A DNA stretch of 64,000 nt, taken from NCBI RefSeq assembly GCF_022539315.1, contig NC_066315.1, positions 50,449,174-50,513,173 of the forward strand, read 5' to 3'. The notes under the pieces are model-generated. The model was not told the DNA's origin. It made no database searches and saw nothing but the letters and a program-made list of their open reading frames with translations. Both the position numbers and the translations under genes were made by a program. Numbering within the stretch: the first letter of the stretch is position 1; the number at the start of each line of letters is the position of its first letter. This document shows, piece after piece, positions 1 through 12,949 of this stretch. The stretch is from Serinus canaria (taxonomy: Eukaryota > Chordata > Aves > Passeriformes > Fringillidae).

Positions 1-763
1 ATGATCTTCTTGTAAAGAAGACTTTAATAAAAAGAAGCAACTGGAGAAGTGGGAATGCGATTTTCTACAATTGAAAGAGAAGTGGCTCAGAGCCACGGAT
101 TACACACAGCCACAAGAGCCACAGCAGAGACACCACGGGCACTACCTACTGGAGAAGCAGCAGAGAGAGTGAATGAACCCTTGGGTGTGTGGGCTGGGAG
201 GATGGGCAGGAAGCAGAAGGATGGAAGGCCACTATCTGGGACCCCTGTCCCTGTGGCACTGCCCAGCCGCACTGCTGCCAGAGCTCCCCCACCACCACTA
301 TTGGCAATGCCTGTCTTGCGGGCGGGTTCACCCATACTGCGAGTACCCGAGCTGCTACTGTTGGCATCGAGTGCGCTGCACCTGAGCTCGCTCGCAGCAC
401 AGCCGCTGGTGCTATCTTTGTACTCCTCTCCCCGTATTGCCTTTGGCACATGTGGCCCAATCATCTGCTTCTGCCTGCAGATGATTGGGCTACAAAACCA
501 GCGCATGGTAGGCCCACTAACAGCTATGGAGTGCAAGCGGAACCTGGAAGTCAAGTGGTGCTCAGCGCTGGAAGAGCTGATGCAGAGCTGCGAGCCTCTG
601 AACGCAGAACTGTTGGTGGGAGGCTGCCAGCACTCAGTACGGAGGTACACCACATCTTGCCGCATTCACAGCTAGGGCTTGAAAAGCCCGAGGGACATTT
701 TCTATTAACACATTCACAGTATCCCAACCAGGGGGAGCTGAGCTACCACACCTTTGCTGACCT

Positions 764-1850
764 GTGAGAAGATGCTTCTGCCACATGCCTATATCAATTT
801 ACATCTCTACATATGATCCAGTCAGCTCTTGGAAACAGATAAAATTAGTAGCTATTGCAGAAGGAGATGTCAACAGTGCTGAAAGGATTTCTGTGCCCAT
901 GCTTTCATTATTATTGACTGGCCAGCAGCCTGTGGGTGGAATGGTTAAAGCATTCCCAGCACCTGATAGGCATGCTCCCTTTCAGTGGCAGGTCTTCTCT
1001 GTGTTACGCCAGCTAGCCACCAAATATGGACTGGGGTCTCCAGCAGTAGCAAGCATGCTACGATTTTTAACTACCGATGAGATAACACCTTTTGATATCA
1101 AGCAGATAGCAAAGCTGCTTTGTACCCCAGTCCACTATATGATGTTCAAGTCCACCTGGTGGTGATATGCAGAGGACCAGGGGCTGCAGAATCTAGAGGT
1201 TCTACAGCAAGATCCACAATTTGGGGGAGGAGTTGCTCAACTTATGGGACTACCCCCTGTTGACAATCCACCATTACAGGCATGCTTACATCCTCTAATA
1301 TTGGCACAGGCCAAAGACTTGGGAATACAAGCCCTGTTGAAGGTTGCAGACATGGCAACACCAACTCAAAGGTATTCTACAATTAAACAGGGCCCTAAGG
1401 AACCATATATACCGTTTATAGAGAGGTTAAGAGATGCCATGAATAAACAAATAATAAATACTGATGCAAGAAATCAATTAATACTACAATTGGGAGAGGA
1501 TAATGCAAATGACAACTGTAAAAGAGCTATCAATTTATTACCAAAAGAAATAAATCCTTAAGTGAATTAATTGATGTGTTTGCTAAAGTTGGAATAGATT
1601 CATATTACATAGCTTTGTTAGCTGATTCTTTTTCAGCTGCTGTGGGGCTGTCACATCGGTGTTATGGATGTGGACCATAATACCAACAAGGCCGTGTAAG
1701 AGCAGATTGTCCCTGCAAGACCATTTCACTATGGACACGTCAAAGACATAGAAACATTACTTCTGTGGGAAACTAACTGATGTGGGAAGCCCGGTCACTC
1801 AGCCAAGCAGTTTTGGTCCAAGTTTCATCTTAATGGACAGCCCCTCAATG
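764..1850 (+). pseudogene. gag: ERV gag remnant (capsid and nucleocapsid)
   Basis: The 764-1165 frame gives a capsid N-terminal-like peptide with the FQWQVFSVLRQLATKYGLGS block. It stops, and a second open stretch (1244-1561) carries the major homology region around 1385-1440 (QGPKEPYIPFIERL), the retroviral capsid signature. A Cys-x-x-Cys-like relic of a zinc knuckle lies near 1655-1675 and is truncated by stops. Bases 49-760 upstream hold overlapping frames without a motif I recognise and probably represent matrix or spacer gag sequence. The gene cannot give a full Gag. Confidence 0.8.
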
Positions 1851-2229
1851 AGCAGGGAAATAGGGACAGGTGCACAGCAGGGAGGTGTGTGCAGACATAA
1901 GCATCTTCTTGTCACCTAGTGCAAGCCTATGTGACCAGCTCACTGGAAGGACAAGAGAGTCAGCAGATATTGATGCTTGCCATCACAGTAACTATAAGTT
2001 CATTACAGGTACATAAAGTTCCTCTTGAGGCCTATGGACCTACAGGGAGAGGTTTAAGTGCTCTGTTGCTGGAGAGATCAAGTTTTGCTCACCCAGCTGT
2101 CATAGATGCTGATTTCACAGGACAGATATTGTGCTATGGTGTCAATGCCTTCTCTTCCTGTGTCTCTCCTAGAAAACACTTGTATTGCCTAGCTTATACC
2201 TTTTAAGTCTTTTGTTCCCACAACAGACC

Positions 2230-2660
2230 CAAGAACACAAGGAGACCGAGGCTTCAGATCAACTGGACAACCTCAGGTGTACTGGATTCAGATCAACTGG
2301 ACAACCTCAGGTGTACTGGACTCATCTCTGAGTGGAGACCAAATATGGTTTGTACACTCTCAATGCCTCGGGCAAGTCCATCTTATATGGAGATCAGTGG
2401 TATGGTAGACACCAGAGGGGACATTACTATCATTTCTACAAACACATGGCCTCAATCATGGCCTACCAAGGCTGTAGCATCTGTTGTTGCACGCCTCAGA
2501 GGTACCCACACAAGGTTATCTAAGCAGCAAACCTGTGTTGGTTAAAAATTTTGAAGGTCGAACCAACACTGTGTGTCCCTATTTTACTGCTATCCCACTT
2601 AACTTATGGGGAAGGGAAGTCTTATCAGCATGGGGAGTCAGGATGGGAATGGATTTTTAA
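2230..2660 (+). pseudogene. pro: ERV protease remnant
   Basis: An aspartic protease active-site relic reads DTRGD at 2408-2422, so the usual Asp-Thr-Gly start is altered. It lies in a frame that also has the conserved downstream block ending near 2660 with the NLWGREVLSAWG motif, in another frame. A 34-bp exact tandem duplication sits at 2253-2320. Stops and frame changes show it is dead. Confidence 0.7.
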
Positions 2661-2714
2661 CTAGAGCCACTGTAATAAAGGGCGTAAAACAGCCTACCTT
2701 AGCCTTGATATGGC

Positions 2715-4110
2715 TCACTGAACAGCCTGTGTGGGATTAACAGTGGCCCCTTGAAAAAGAAAAATTAAACGCCCTTAAATCCCTAGTTCAGAAACAACTG
2801 GGTCAAGGTCACATTGAGCCTTCAACAAGCCCAAGGAACACACTTGTGTTTGTAATGAGAAAGAAATCAGGAAAATGGAGATTATTCCATGATCTAAGAA
2901 AAATTAATGCTGTTATGGAGAGTATGGGTGCTTTACAGCCTGGAATGCCATTACCTACTATGATACCTGCTATTTGGGGAATACTAATTGTTGATTTAAA
3001 TTACTGGGGGTTTTTACTATTCCTTTACACCCAGATGATGCCCTGTAGCAGACACGGGGCTAGCTAAAGCCCCGTGGAGGATGGAGGCTTAGAGATAAGG
3101 AAATGCCAAGTAATAGGAACTAAGCCAGAAGTCTTCGCTTTCATCCTCCAGGCATGCTTATCTTTCTGTGACCCCATAGGCTATTTTCCCTAACCTTTAC
3201 AATTGGTCAGTTCCTGAGCCCTTCTAACCCTATATAAGGCGCTACCTTAGCCCATTCTGGGAGAAGAGCTGTCGTTGGAACCCTTCACGGACCCCTCAAT
3301 AAAACCACCGTGGAACCAGCCGAGGCTGCCTTCTCTCTCACTACGCCTGCCCCGAGAAGCCACTACTGGCCAGAGCGCCTTAGCAAGCTAAGAGCTGAAA
3401 CTATAAAAGAGCTGATATCACTAAGAGCTGATAATCACTAAGCTTGCTAAGGTGGCCTCAGCTACAGAGCAGTTCGGGTTTGGACACCCAGCCTGCGAAA
3501 GGCTGAGCTGTCTGGCCCAAGACTGCTCGCCTGGGGCACCCTGATCCTGCAGGGATCCAGCTATTCAGCTAGAAGCAGTGCCCATGGCTTTTTTCAATGC
3601 CCAAAAGTTTGCCTTTACAATACCTTCCATCAATCATGCAGCTCCGTTGAACAATACCAATGGACATAGTGCTACCATAGGGAAAGAAGAACAGCCCCAC
3701 AATTTGCCAGCGGTATGTCGCACAGGCACTTTAAATAGTGAGAGAACTATTTCCAGGAGCATATTGTTATCATTATATGGATGACATCCTAGTAGCAAAA
3801 CCCATCAAAGGAGGCCTTTTAAAAATATGGCCAGAACTGATGCAGGCACTGCAAAAATTTGGCTTACAAATTGCACCAGAAAATCTACAACAACAACCAC
3901 CATGGAAATACCTGGGAGTCAAAATATTAGATCAAACCATACAACTGCAAAAAATTCACTTTTCAATGAAAATTCAGACTTTTAATGATACACAGAAGCT
4001 TTTGTGTACCATTAATTGGGTAAGACCTTATTTAGGATTTAAGGTTACCCACAATTGGCACCTTTATTTGACATCCTTAAAAGTGACCCTGAGTTAACCT
4101 CATCAAGAAA
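2715..4110 (+). pseudogene. pol: ERV reverse transcriptase remnant split by a solo LTR
   Basis: The fingers/palm part lies at 2715-3043, with the conserved K-SGKWRL-HDLR-INAVM pattern. The remainder runs from 3584 to about 4110 and includes the catalytic YMDD at 3774-3785, followed by thumb-like sequence. The two parts are separated by the LTR insertion at 3044-3577. Several frameshifts and an internal stop are present. The connection region from 4110 to 4580 is in multiple frames. Confidence 0.85.
3044..3577 (+). mobile_element. Solo LTR inserted in ERV reverse transcriptase
   Basis: A 534-bp TG...CA element has a TATA box at 3231-3237 (TATATAA) and a polyadenylation signal AATAAA at 3298-3303. 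It is flanked by a 6-bp target-site duplication with one mismatch (ATGCCC at 3038-3043, GTGCCC at 3578-3583). The pol sequence resumes immediately after. The TATAAGGCG and CTCAATAAAA motifs are shared with the host provirus's own 3' LTR, so the two families are probably related. Confidence 0.85.
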
Positions 4111-4584
4111 ATTAACACCAGAGGCAAAAACTGTGCTTGAATTAGTATAACGAGCCATAACAAACAGACAAGTCTATCAGATTTGCCCAAAGGTTTGTGT
4201 TACAGCATTTGTTGTTATTGCTGATTTACATCCTACGGGTATCATTGGGCAACAGGACACTTAGTGGTCTAGTGGTCTGACTCTGAGTGTCTGGAATGGG
4301 TGTCTACACATTCTGGAATGGGTTTTTCTACCATATCAACCTTAAAACACAGCACCTTCCATATTTGAATTAATTGCTCAATTTATTATTAAGTGTCACC
4401 AAAGATGTATACAATTAAAGGCCAAAGATCCTGCAAAAATTATTATACCTGTTGCACAGGAATATTTTGAATGGTGCTTTGCAAACAGCACAGCACTGCA
4501 AAGTGCTTTAAAAAATTATTCAGGACAAATCACCTACCACCTACCTAGTCATAAGCTGTTGCAATTAAGTGGGTCCACTGCATT

Positions 4585-5085
4585 GTGACTAAGACCAGTA
4601 CACCACTGAAAGGTCTCACTGTCTTTACTGATGGTTCTGGGAAAATGGGGAAAGCCATTATGACCTGGAAGGAGGACAAGGGGTGGCAAACACTCAAAGG
4701 TCATGATACTGGGCCACCCCAATTGCTGGAGTTACATGCTATCACTATGGCTTTCCAACAATTTCCTCCTACTTCCTTAAATATTGTAACTGATTCTGCC
4801 CATGTCGCAGATACAACACAAAGATTAGACCAAGCTTTACTGAAAGAAATTAATACTGCTGCACTATTTGAACTGTTAAAAGGTTTGTGGGATACAATCA
4901 AAGTCAGAACATATCCTTATTATATTTTACACATTTGGAGTCATACTAATTTGCCTGGTTTTATAGCAGAGGGTAATGCTCGGGCCAATTGGTTAGCTAG
5001 CCTTGGCTGGACAGCACCTCAGCCTGACATGCTGACACAGGCAAGAGCATCCCATTCCTTTTTTCGTCAGGGTGTTAGAGCATGA
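4585..5085 (+). pseudogene. pol: ERV RNase H domain, one catalytic Asp replaced
   Basis: A 166-residue open stretch has the RNase H signature: TDGSG (first Asp at 4630-4632), the Glu of LELHAI near 4729 and the Asp of VTDSAH. The position of the fourth catalytic Asp, in the GNARAN block, reads Asn (codon 4987-4989), a GAT-to-AAT type change. The tail around 5050-5130 enters the integrase zinc-finger region, with a short imperfect duplication at about 5091-5129. Confidence 0.85.
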
Positions 5086-5147
5086 CAAAGACAATTCTTA
5101 CTGACAAACAGGCAATTCTTACTGACAAGCAACATTGTTAACTGTCA

Positions 5148-6161
5148 TGGTATGACCCTGGTGCCCCCATGAAAATACCATCTCCCTGGTGTCTGCTGTG
5201 AGATGTGATCAGAAATAGAGCAAAGCAGGCTCCAGCTTTGGAGAAAAAAAAAAGGAAAAATTTTATTAACCTACAACTATATATAAAGAGAAACACACAG
5301 AACTCAGAATGAAAATCTTCCAAAAACATTCCTCCTCCCCACCAAATTTCCAATACATCCACCCCTCAGATCATCAACTCTCAGTCCATCACCACTCTAA
5401 ATAATCAATTCTCAGTTCATCAAGGAGAGAGGAGTCCCTCTTGTACCATAGGCTTTCCCTGGAAACACAGCTGGAACGTCTTGTGTTTCCATGTCACACG
5501 TGGCACCGCCCGAAGAACATTTGCCATCGTGACATCTTCCTTCCATGTCCAGTGCTCTCACCACTGCGCATGGACCAGAGCTGCTTCTAGGGTTTTCCTT
5601 TTAAAGGGTGCTTTGCCCAGTTCCAAAAAGAGCACAGTGTCTCACTTTTGAGACACCTATCCCCCCCCAAATTTCACCCTCTAGGGCCAAGGGGTCTCGA
5701 GAACAGAGATCTTCTTCTTCTTCTTCTTCCCTGAAGATGGAGAGCACCACCACCACCCTCCTCACCCATTGTCTCTGTTCCCGCACTCCTTCACATCACA
5801 TCACTGCACTCTCTTGGCTCCAAGCCATTGCCTCCCCCCTAAATGCAGTCTCTGTGTCACAGGAAAAAAATGGTTCTGTCCATGGCTATACAAGAAAAGT
5901 CCAGACAAAAGCCACTTCATCATCTCCTCCCACCTAAGATTCTTCTCAACTTCTCTCGTGGCCCATTTCCTCTTATCTCATCTTTATCTCTCTTCTTTTT
6001 AAACTCCAGGAAGAATCAGCATTTGTAAGGTTTTCATCATCCAAGAAAAGGGTTAAAAATCTCAGGCTCTGCTGCCCTGCCAGGCGCCTTCTCACTGCAC
6101 TCCCCCTCTTCTCCTTCTAGCTGTGCCATCAAATTTCAAGGTGGCATAGGCACAGACACCA

Positions 6162-6209
<48 letters not shown>

Positions 6210-6561
6210 CGGCTGCCCCATGTCTCTCAGAGTTCTTCCACCCTTCCATCCTGCTGGGGCCTTCACCTCCCTTCTCTGTCCCAGGCCTGGCCTACCTCAC
6301 CTGGCCGCATGGCTTCCCCTCCCCCGCCCAGCTCTGAGCCGGGCAGGGGAGATCTGATCTTTCTCTCTTTCAGGGATGGAACCCAAAAGAGCTTCCCCCT
6401 GGGCATTCTCAGCTTTTAATCCCCCTGTGTTCTCAGAGGCATATCCATGTCCTCAGTGGCCACACCAGGTGCCAATATTCAAATCTGAGCACCTATTGGC
6501 TTGACCACAGCATCCCAAAAAACTCATTCCTCTCAAACCACAACATAACTCTTGTGCCAAC
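5148..6561 (-). mobile_element. Large solo LTR (about 1.4 kb), reverse orientation, in ERV integrase
   Basis: A 1,414-bp segment separates integrase sequence and is flanked by ACTGTCA on both sides (5141-5147, 6562-6568), a 6-7 bp target-site duplication. Read on the minus strand it begins TGGCACAAG and ends CATACCA. It has a minus-strand AATAAA at 5267-5262 and includes a (CT)n run at 6165-6207. No coding domain is visible. I believe it belongs to a passerine ERV LTR family, from memory only. Confidence 0.8.
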
Positions 6562-7456
6562 TGTCAAGGTCACATTACACCACTGCAGATGGGGGTAAAC
6601 CCCTATGGTCTGCGAGACTTACAAGTCTGGCAGACAGATGTCTGAATTTGGATGCTTAACATATATGCATCTTTCAGTGAACACCTTTTCATCAGCCATA
6701 TGGGCCTCAGTCCACACCGGGGAAAGAAGCCATGCTGCCATTGCACATTGGCATTCAGCCTTTGCTGCTGTAGGCATTCCCCATACAATAAAAACCAATA
6801 ATGGTCCAGAATACATTTCACAAAATATTTGGCCCTTTTTAAAACTCTGGGGTGTGTTTCACCACACTGGTATTCCTCATTCCCCTATGGGACAGGCCAT
6901 TGTTGAGCATGCCCATGGCACCTTAAAACGCATGCTTGACAAACAAAAGGAGGGAATGTGTGGTGAAACCCCACAGAGTAGTGTAACTAAGGCATTTTAC
7001 ACTTTAAATCACTTAACAGTACCTGCTAGTTCTCAGAATCCTGTCATTTTAAATCATTTTTTATCAATTCAATCTTCCAGTGACAGTCAGTCACCCAAAC
7101 CTAAGGTATTGGTAAAGAACCTCCTTAGCAATAAATGGGAAGGTCCCTATGACCTTGTTACTCTGGGGCACGGGTATGCCTGCATTTCCACAGATGTTGG
7201 CATCCAACAGGTGCCTGCTTGGTGTGTGCGTCCTGCTCTATGGCCTGCTCGAGATCACACCCAGCAATGTCTCCCTGACAATCCTTGTAGAGCAGTAATT
7301 GGAATGACACTTTCACACCACTGTAGGAAGATGTGGGACCAGTGGAATGACAGTCTACCTCTACCCGTAACTCAGTCTCAAGAAACCAGACATTTTGGGA
7401 ACAAAACTGGACTCGTACCTTTCAATGGAAACAAACCAGCAAAGCGTTACCCATAA
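6562..7456 (+). pseudogene. pol: ERV integrase remnant
   Basis: The frame resumes right after the 5148-6561 LTR. It has the core-domain Asp of WQTD (6637-6639) and the Glu of the IVEHAHGTLK block (6905-6907). The second catalytic Asp of the D,D-35-E triad reads Asn (codon 6797-6799). A C-terminal DNA-binding-like block (NKWEGPYDLVTLGHG) follows to about 7240. The reading frame stays open to 7456 with no recognisable content at the end. Confidence 0.85.
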
Positions 7457-7724
7457 CTGTTTTCAAGGTTTAACAATTTGAAAATAATTTATGTTTTTGT
7501 AAAGTGTTACCCAAGGTTTAACAGTTTTCTAAGAAAGTTAGGTGTTTGTTATAATTGGGTTATGGTTGTGAAGAGTTTGCGGCATACCACCCTGTGAAGC
7601 TGTTCCTGATGGCTCCTGGATTATATCATCATGACTGTTCTGTACATTGTGCTGTGTTTGTCACCTTGTCTGCAAGGGCCCTGCAGAAGATGACAGACAC
7701 TATCTTTGTACTTAGAAACAAAAA

Positions 7725-8078
7725 GGGTAGTAGTCCCTAACAGCTGGCCTGGAGGCCTTACAGTTTTAATTAATCCCAATTGTAATTTTATAACTGAAAT
7801 GTAAGTAATTATATAATTACCTTAATTATATAACTTGACTGGTCTGGGCTATTGGGGAGCAGGTCTAGTCTGATGGGGACACAGGCAGTTGGCCAGGACA
7901 TTGGCCAGTTAGCTGGATGGCAACTAATTTAGCCAATCAGAAAAAAGTGCATAGACTTTCAAAGCTGTATAAGGCGAACAGCTCTCAATAAAAGTCAGCT
8001 ATTGTCACATTGAACATGGAGTTTTGTGTCATCACCTCTATCTCGACTGCAATGAACAGGGATTCAGACTACCCTTCA
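7725..8078 (+). mobile_element. 3' LTR of the class II provirus
   Basis: The LTR follows a purine run (AAACAAAAAGGG) that could be the polypurine tract. It contains a TATA box at 7968-7972, AATAAA at 7987-7992 and a TTCA end near 8078. The 5' boundary is uncertain by about 10 bp because the expected TG is not intact. Confidence 0.65.
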
Positions 8079-9873
8079 TACTGCTAACAGCAAGCAGTCA
8101 TCATAGTTTGCGTCTCTCATTCTCTGACAGCCAGCATGTGGTCAGAAATACAGTTTTGCTGTACAGATTCATATAATATATATTTTAAAATGTACACACA
8201 CACTTTGCAAGTCAAACACACACAGGCTTCTTTTTTGTTCACTAGCATTGGTGTCACTAGTAGGATTGTGACGATGCAATTTTATTTTAGTGAGATCATG
8301 CTCATTATTCAAATGGAACCTCATTACCATCGCTCAGGGATTGATGGATATTTTAAATTCTTTTATCATTTTATCACAGCTTTTATCACCATAACAACAG
8401 GAGGTACACTTAAATTTGGCAATATACTATAATCAAATCTTCTTCTAATTTATTTTGTTATATACAACTTATAAGAAAGACCAGTGGATAAAAATGTGTA
8501 AATCAAAAAATAAGTCATGTGGCAACACATTCCAAAAGCACATGCAACATGTCTCAGGTAGTTACTCCTAAAATTGCCACACCAGCTCCATGAGGCCTCT
8601 CTAAAGCAAAATGATGAAGAAATTTTGTTTCCCTTAGGTCCATTGAGAGATGCCCCACAGGACCACTGTGAGAAAGGGGACAGGTTATCAAGGTACTTGA
8701 GCCATGGTTAAGGAAAAGTGAAGCTCCATTGGTGGAAAATTCAGAGTACCCAAAGCTGGGCTTTCAATAATGGTCAAGATGGTCTCTCTTATTTATGACT
8801 ACACAGAAACTCCAGACATACTAACCACCCTACACCAAAACTAGCTTCTAGTACCTCCTAAACAATCACTGGAATGCAACCATATATATGATATCCCTAA
8901 AACATAATTCATGGAAATCCTTAATAATCCTGATGTGCTCTTAATTGGACTTGCTTGATTGCATTGTTTCAGTCTCATTGAACTTGATGTTTCTTGACCA
9001 TGCAGTGAGCTCTCACCCATGGCTGAATTTTAACCACAGACTAGGTGAGGCTGTTGAATGAATTAAGCAATTTGGAGAAAAATATATTGCCTGCTTTCAA
9101 AAGACATTGTTCCAGGCCATAGTTCCTCTCTATATCCTTTTTAATAACTTAATGGGGATTATAAGTAATGGAGTTGAATGCTGAAATTGTGACTTTTTAC
9201 AAGAGAGCCTTCTTTTAGAAGACTACCTATTTACTGCTAATTCTGGAACTTCTGAGAAAAGTGCTAGGCCAACAAGAGAAATACATCAAAGAGAAATGGT
9301 AAATCAAATCCTCCTACCAGTTGTTGTTTTCTGTCAAGGATCCGGAGGGGAATAGACCTGCCACAAAAACTGCACTTTCTACAGTCACCTCAGGTTGTCA
9401 AGAATTTGCATACCTGAGATACAGATCCACAAAGGACTGTTATTACATTTTTTGTAAGTAGCTGTGTCCTAGCCTCGGTCAATATATGAGTTGCAAACCA
9501 CCAACAGCTCTTCCCCCTTCTTCTAGAGGATCCCGAGGAGAAAGGGACAATTTCCTAAGGAGAACTAACATGCTGCAGTGTTGCAGTGAAGATAATAAAT
9601 CATGAGATTCTGAAAGTATCACCTCTCATGAAAAAATCCCACTGATTTCAACCATGAAAGACTAACCAATGATGAGACCTAAAAAAACAAATACATTATT
9701 ATAAACCAGGAAGTATTGTTTTCATTAATAGAGTTCTAAATCTATGTGGAATTAACTAGGCAAAAATTATACCAATTTACATGCCTTTAAATTTATGTCT
9801 TAGCTTTCTATAAAATTACAGCTTAAGACAAAGATATGAGTTATATAAGATCGATAAATACAGATAGATAGAT

Positions 9874-9929
<56 letters not shown>

Positions 9930-12900
9930 CAGACAGATATAGTCTGTTTCCTTTGATTTTCATCTCTTAGTGAACCTCCAGTGATAGAGGTTCAGTCTGT
10001 ATCTAACCCACAGAAAGTCAGGGAATAGCTCCCAGAAGCTTTAATGAAGCCAGACTATTTAGAATTTTTAAACCAAATACAAGTGGATTTTGTCTCATTT
10101 TTCTCATTTGACTACATCAGAACTAAAATCACAAGTGGGAAACATGTCCTAGACATGAGAAAGTCATGGAATACTTGTCCCATGATGGATTCTGTTGTCC
10201 ACCATTTTTCTACATGATATTAAATCTCACTGATTTAGCCATTGAAGTGGTATCTCTTCTTTCTGATTTAGCCTCAGTTTTTAAATGTATTTGGCTGAGA
10301 TCCCAGTGGTCACACAAGCTTTGGCCACTTGTTGAAAGATCCAATTTACACAATTTTCAAATATTTTGTTTGACATTCTTGGCACATCTGCTATCCATCA
10401 TTCAGCCATTCAATGTTTATTATTCCACATGCTATCTATCGTAAACTCCTTGTATGAAAAGTTCATACAAGCAATAATCTATTTTAATCTTTGAGAGATT
10501 CAAACCTATTCTCTACACAGAAAAGACACTTTTTGAAGTTGTGTGTGTGAACTCAAAGTTTGAGCTTTAACCAAATAACCCTTCTGCAATCCAATTATTT
10601 GTAAATTCTCTGCTATGCAATGGCTTAATTTGGTGTATATTGCACCTACAGAGAATTCAGAAAAATAAACTGTGGGGCAATGTAGGACTCCATAGGACTT
10701 GCTATTGGCCTGAGATATGCCAGAAGCAGCATAGTTATCCAGCTAAATAATGTGGGAAACACTGAATCTGAGCATCTGGTTAGCAAGAAGGATATTGTTT
10801 GATGCCAGTGATTTTAGAAAAAATAAACAGTTAAAAAAAAAAAAGCCAAACAAAATTAACCCCTCAAACACCCCCTGCCCTCCACCAGGACAGAATTTTT
10901 GGCAAGTACAATTAAATTTAAATCAGTGGATTTAAGACAAGGAATTTGCATTCCCCAGAGGGATATTCACTATAAATAATATAAAGAGAGAAGCACAGCA
11001 GATGTGATAACACAGCAAGCTCTCTTGTTTATGAGCAACATAACTCATATACCTCAGTGACTGGTCCTGCTATAAGAGAGATTCTGGGACAAATTCAACA
11101 GTAACAACCCTGCCATCACATAGATTAGCAAGAAAATATGATAAATTTGGAGGTCAATGTGACAGTTCCGTGGTTCACTCTCTGATTTCTATCAAGTTAC
11201 TTACAGCATCACTCTATTAAAACAAAGCTACACACTCTTAGACGAACCAGGTGGTACTAGGAGGGATCAAAAAGTCTTGGGATGTTTTCCAAAATGGAGA
11301 CAGCAACTGTTGTGCTCAAACTGTGAGGCTTTTTTGGTATAGACTCCTCCATCAAAAAAAAAAAAAAAAAAAAAAAATCTAGGCTCAGTCATTACTCCAA
11401 TTTCAGAGAAAAGCAGAACCTTTGGAAAAAATTAAGAGTATATTATAGTTCCCTGGCCTCCTTCTGAGTGCCTAGAGACCTGCAGGTCCCAGGTGAAAGC
11501 AAGCCATGCTTCTGTCCTCAGCAAACAAAACAGGGACCAGCCTGGTTGGGCTGGTCACAAAACACATAAAATCAGTTGAGATATTAATTGCCCTGCCTTC
11601 TCTGACACATGATAAATCAGTCCAGGCATCCCAGTGAAATACATTAAATAAACTACGCTCACAACTAGTTGACAGTAGCAGTGACATATAAGATATACTA
11701 CATTTATTTGATTCCCTAACTACAGTATGCCACTACTACTGCCACAAACGGCTTTCTCAAAACCGTCAGTATCCTGATGAAGGATGTCTACAAATATACC
11801 TATTCTATTTTTAGTCAATATTAGAGCTTATCTAAAATAAATGTCAATTACAACTTCCCTAAAGTTACACACACTCAACTTAAAAATAAGCTGTTGATTT
11901 CATGCATTTTCCTCTTATATTCAGTGTCCCCATTTTATACAAAACAAACAGGATACTTGTGCTGTCTAGCAGCTCATTGAAAATCATTCTTCATCTTCTC
12001 CCTGTTAAAAAACTAATTTCCAAGGAAATACTGATGCACAAGCTCTGGAAAGGGTCAATGAAGACAACTGAAATAAATTGTTTAACAAATAATTGAACAT
12101 AAAAGAGGAGCTGAGGAGATTACCTGTACAATGAAAGGCTGGCTGTGGCTGTGACTGTTACCCAGCAGCTCTCCAGCCTGCAGTGTTCTTGCCTAGAGGA
12201 AACTGCTCTGCCCTAACTTCTGACTTGCCCTGTTACTTTACGGAGGTGTCCACATGCACCCAGCCAGGTGTGATATTAAGCGTAGCTCTCCAAGCAGAAA
12301 GGCTCTCAAGGCTCTCTCTAATTCTAAAACCATTTTTTTTTTTTAAAGAAGGTTTCATACCACTTCAAAGAACTCAGTAAGTGCAGCCTATACTGCATAT
12401 GCTTAGAAGCCTACACCTAGCAGGTCCTTTGTGTGGCCATGAGCAACACACTACAAAGAAATCGCATCTCCTCGTAAAACTTAATTCATGCTGGCCATTG
12501 TCATAGGTACATTCTTCCCTCTATTATTGTACTGAGCAAGTCACATTTAAAAAAGTCAACATTAAAACCCCAGCAGATGTAGGATAGATACAACTATATA
12601 TAAAGGTACCCCCAGATTCCTAGGGAGTAGCATGGCAGTTTCATATTTATTGAACAAGGAGAGTATTCTAGGATCAGCTCAAATTCCATACTATTTTTAA
12701 GTAGCATGTGAATACTTGCATCTTGAGGAAGAGTACACAAATGAGGATCTCTCCTGCTACTCCTGTATCTATCTAACAACATTTCTACCAGTTCATTCTA
12801 AAAATTAGGTCCCACCCTAGCAGAACTTGTGTAAAAGACACAAAAGCTGCGCTTCACCTCAAATAGTTTACTCTCCTGAGAATCATTATGTTCTGAATGT

Positions 12901-12949
12901 GCAGAAGCTGAGAAGGCAAAAGGAATTCACATTTAATTTAGCTAGATTT
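8079..12949. other. Unannotated intergenic sequence
   Basis: I see no gene here. It contains a GATA microsatellite (9862-9938) and a pure A run (11354-11377). The short ORFs have no recognisable domain or splice context. Some of it may be old, diverged repeats. Confidence 0.6.
9862..9938. repeat. (GATA)n microsatellite
   Basis: About 17 near-perfect tetranucleotide units with a single-base slip near the start and GACA variants at the end. Confidence 0.97.

Larger units (their letters stand above)
1..8078 (+). mobile_element. Decayed class II endogenous provirus (5' LTR outside window)
   Basis: Plus-strand remnants occur in proviral order: gag capsid and nucleocapsid, protease, reverse transcriptase, RNase H, integrase and a 3' LTR. 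All frames are broken by stops and frameshifts. The capsid major homology region, the YMDD polymerase box and the integrase motifs resemble beta/alpha-retroviral (class II, ERVK-like) proteins. No convincing env ORF lies between integrase (about 7290) and the 3' LTR. Two solo LTRs (3044-3577 and 5148-6561) interrupt pol. It lies outside GOLGA4 and is an inactive fossil. Confidence 0.85.

Noticed and set aside
7460..7725. Envelope gene of the class II provirus
   Set aside because: No signal peptide, transmembrane segment or conserved Env motif is visible between integrase and the 3' LTR.
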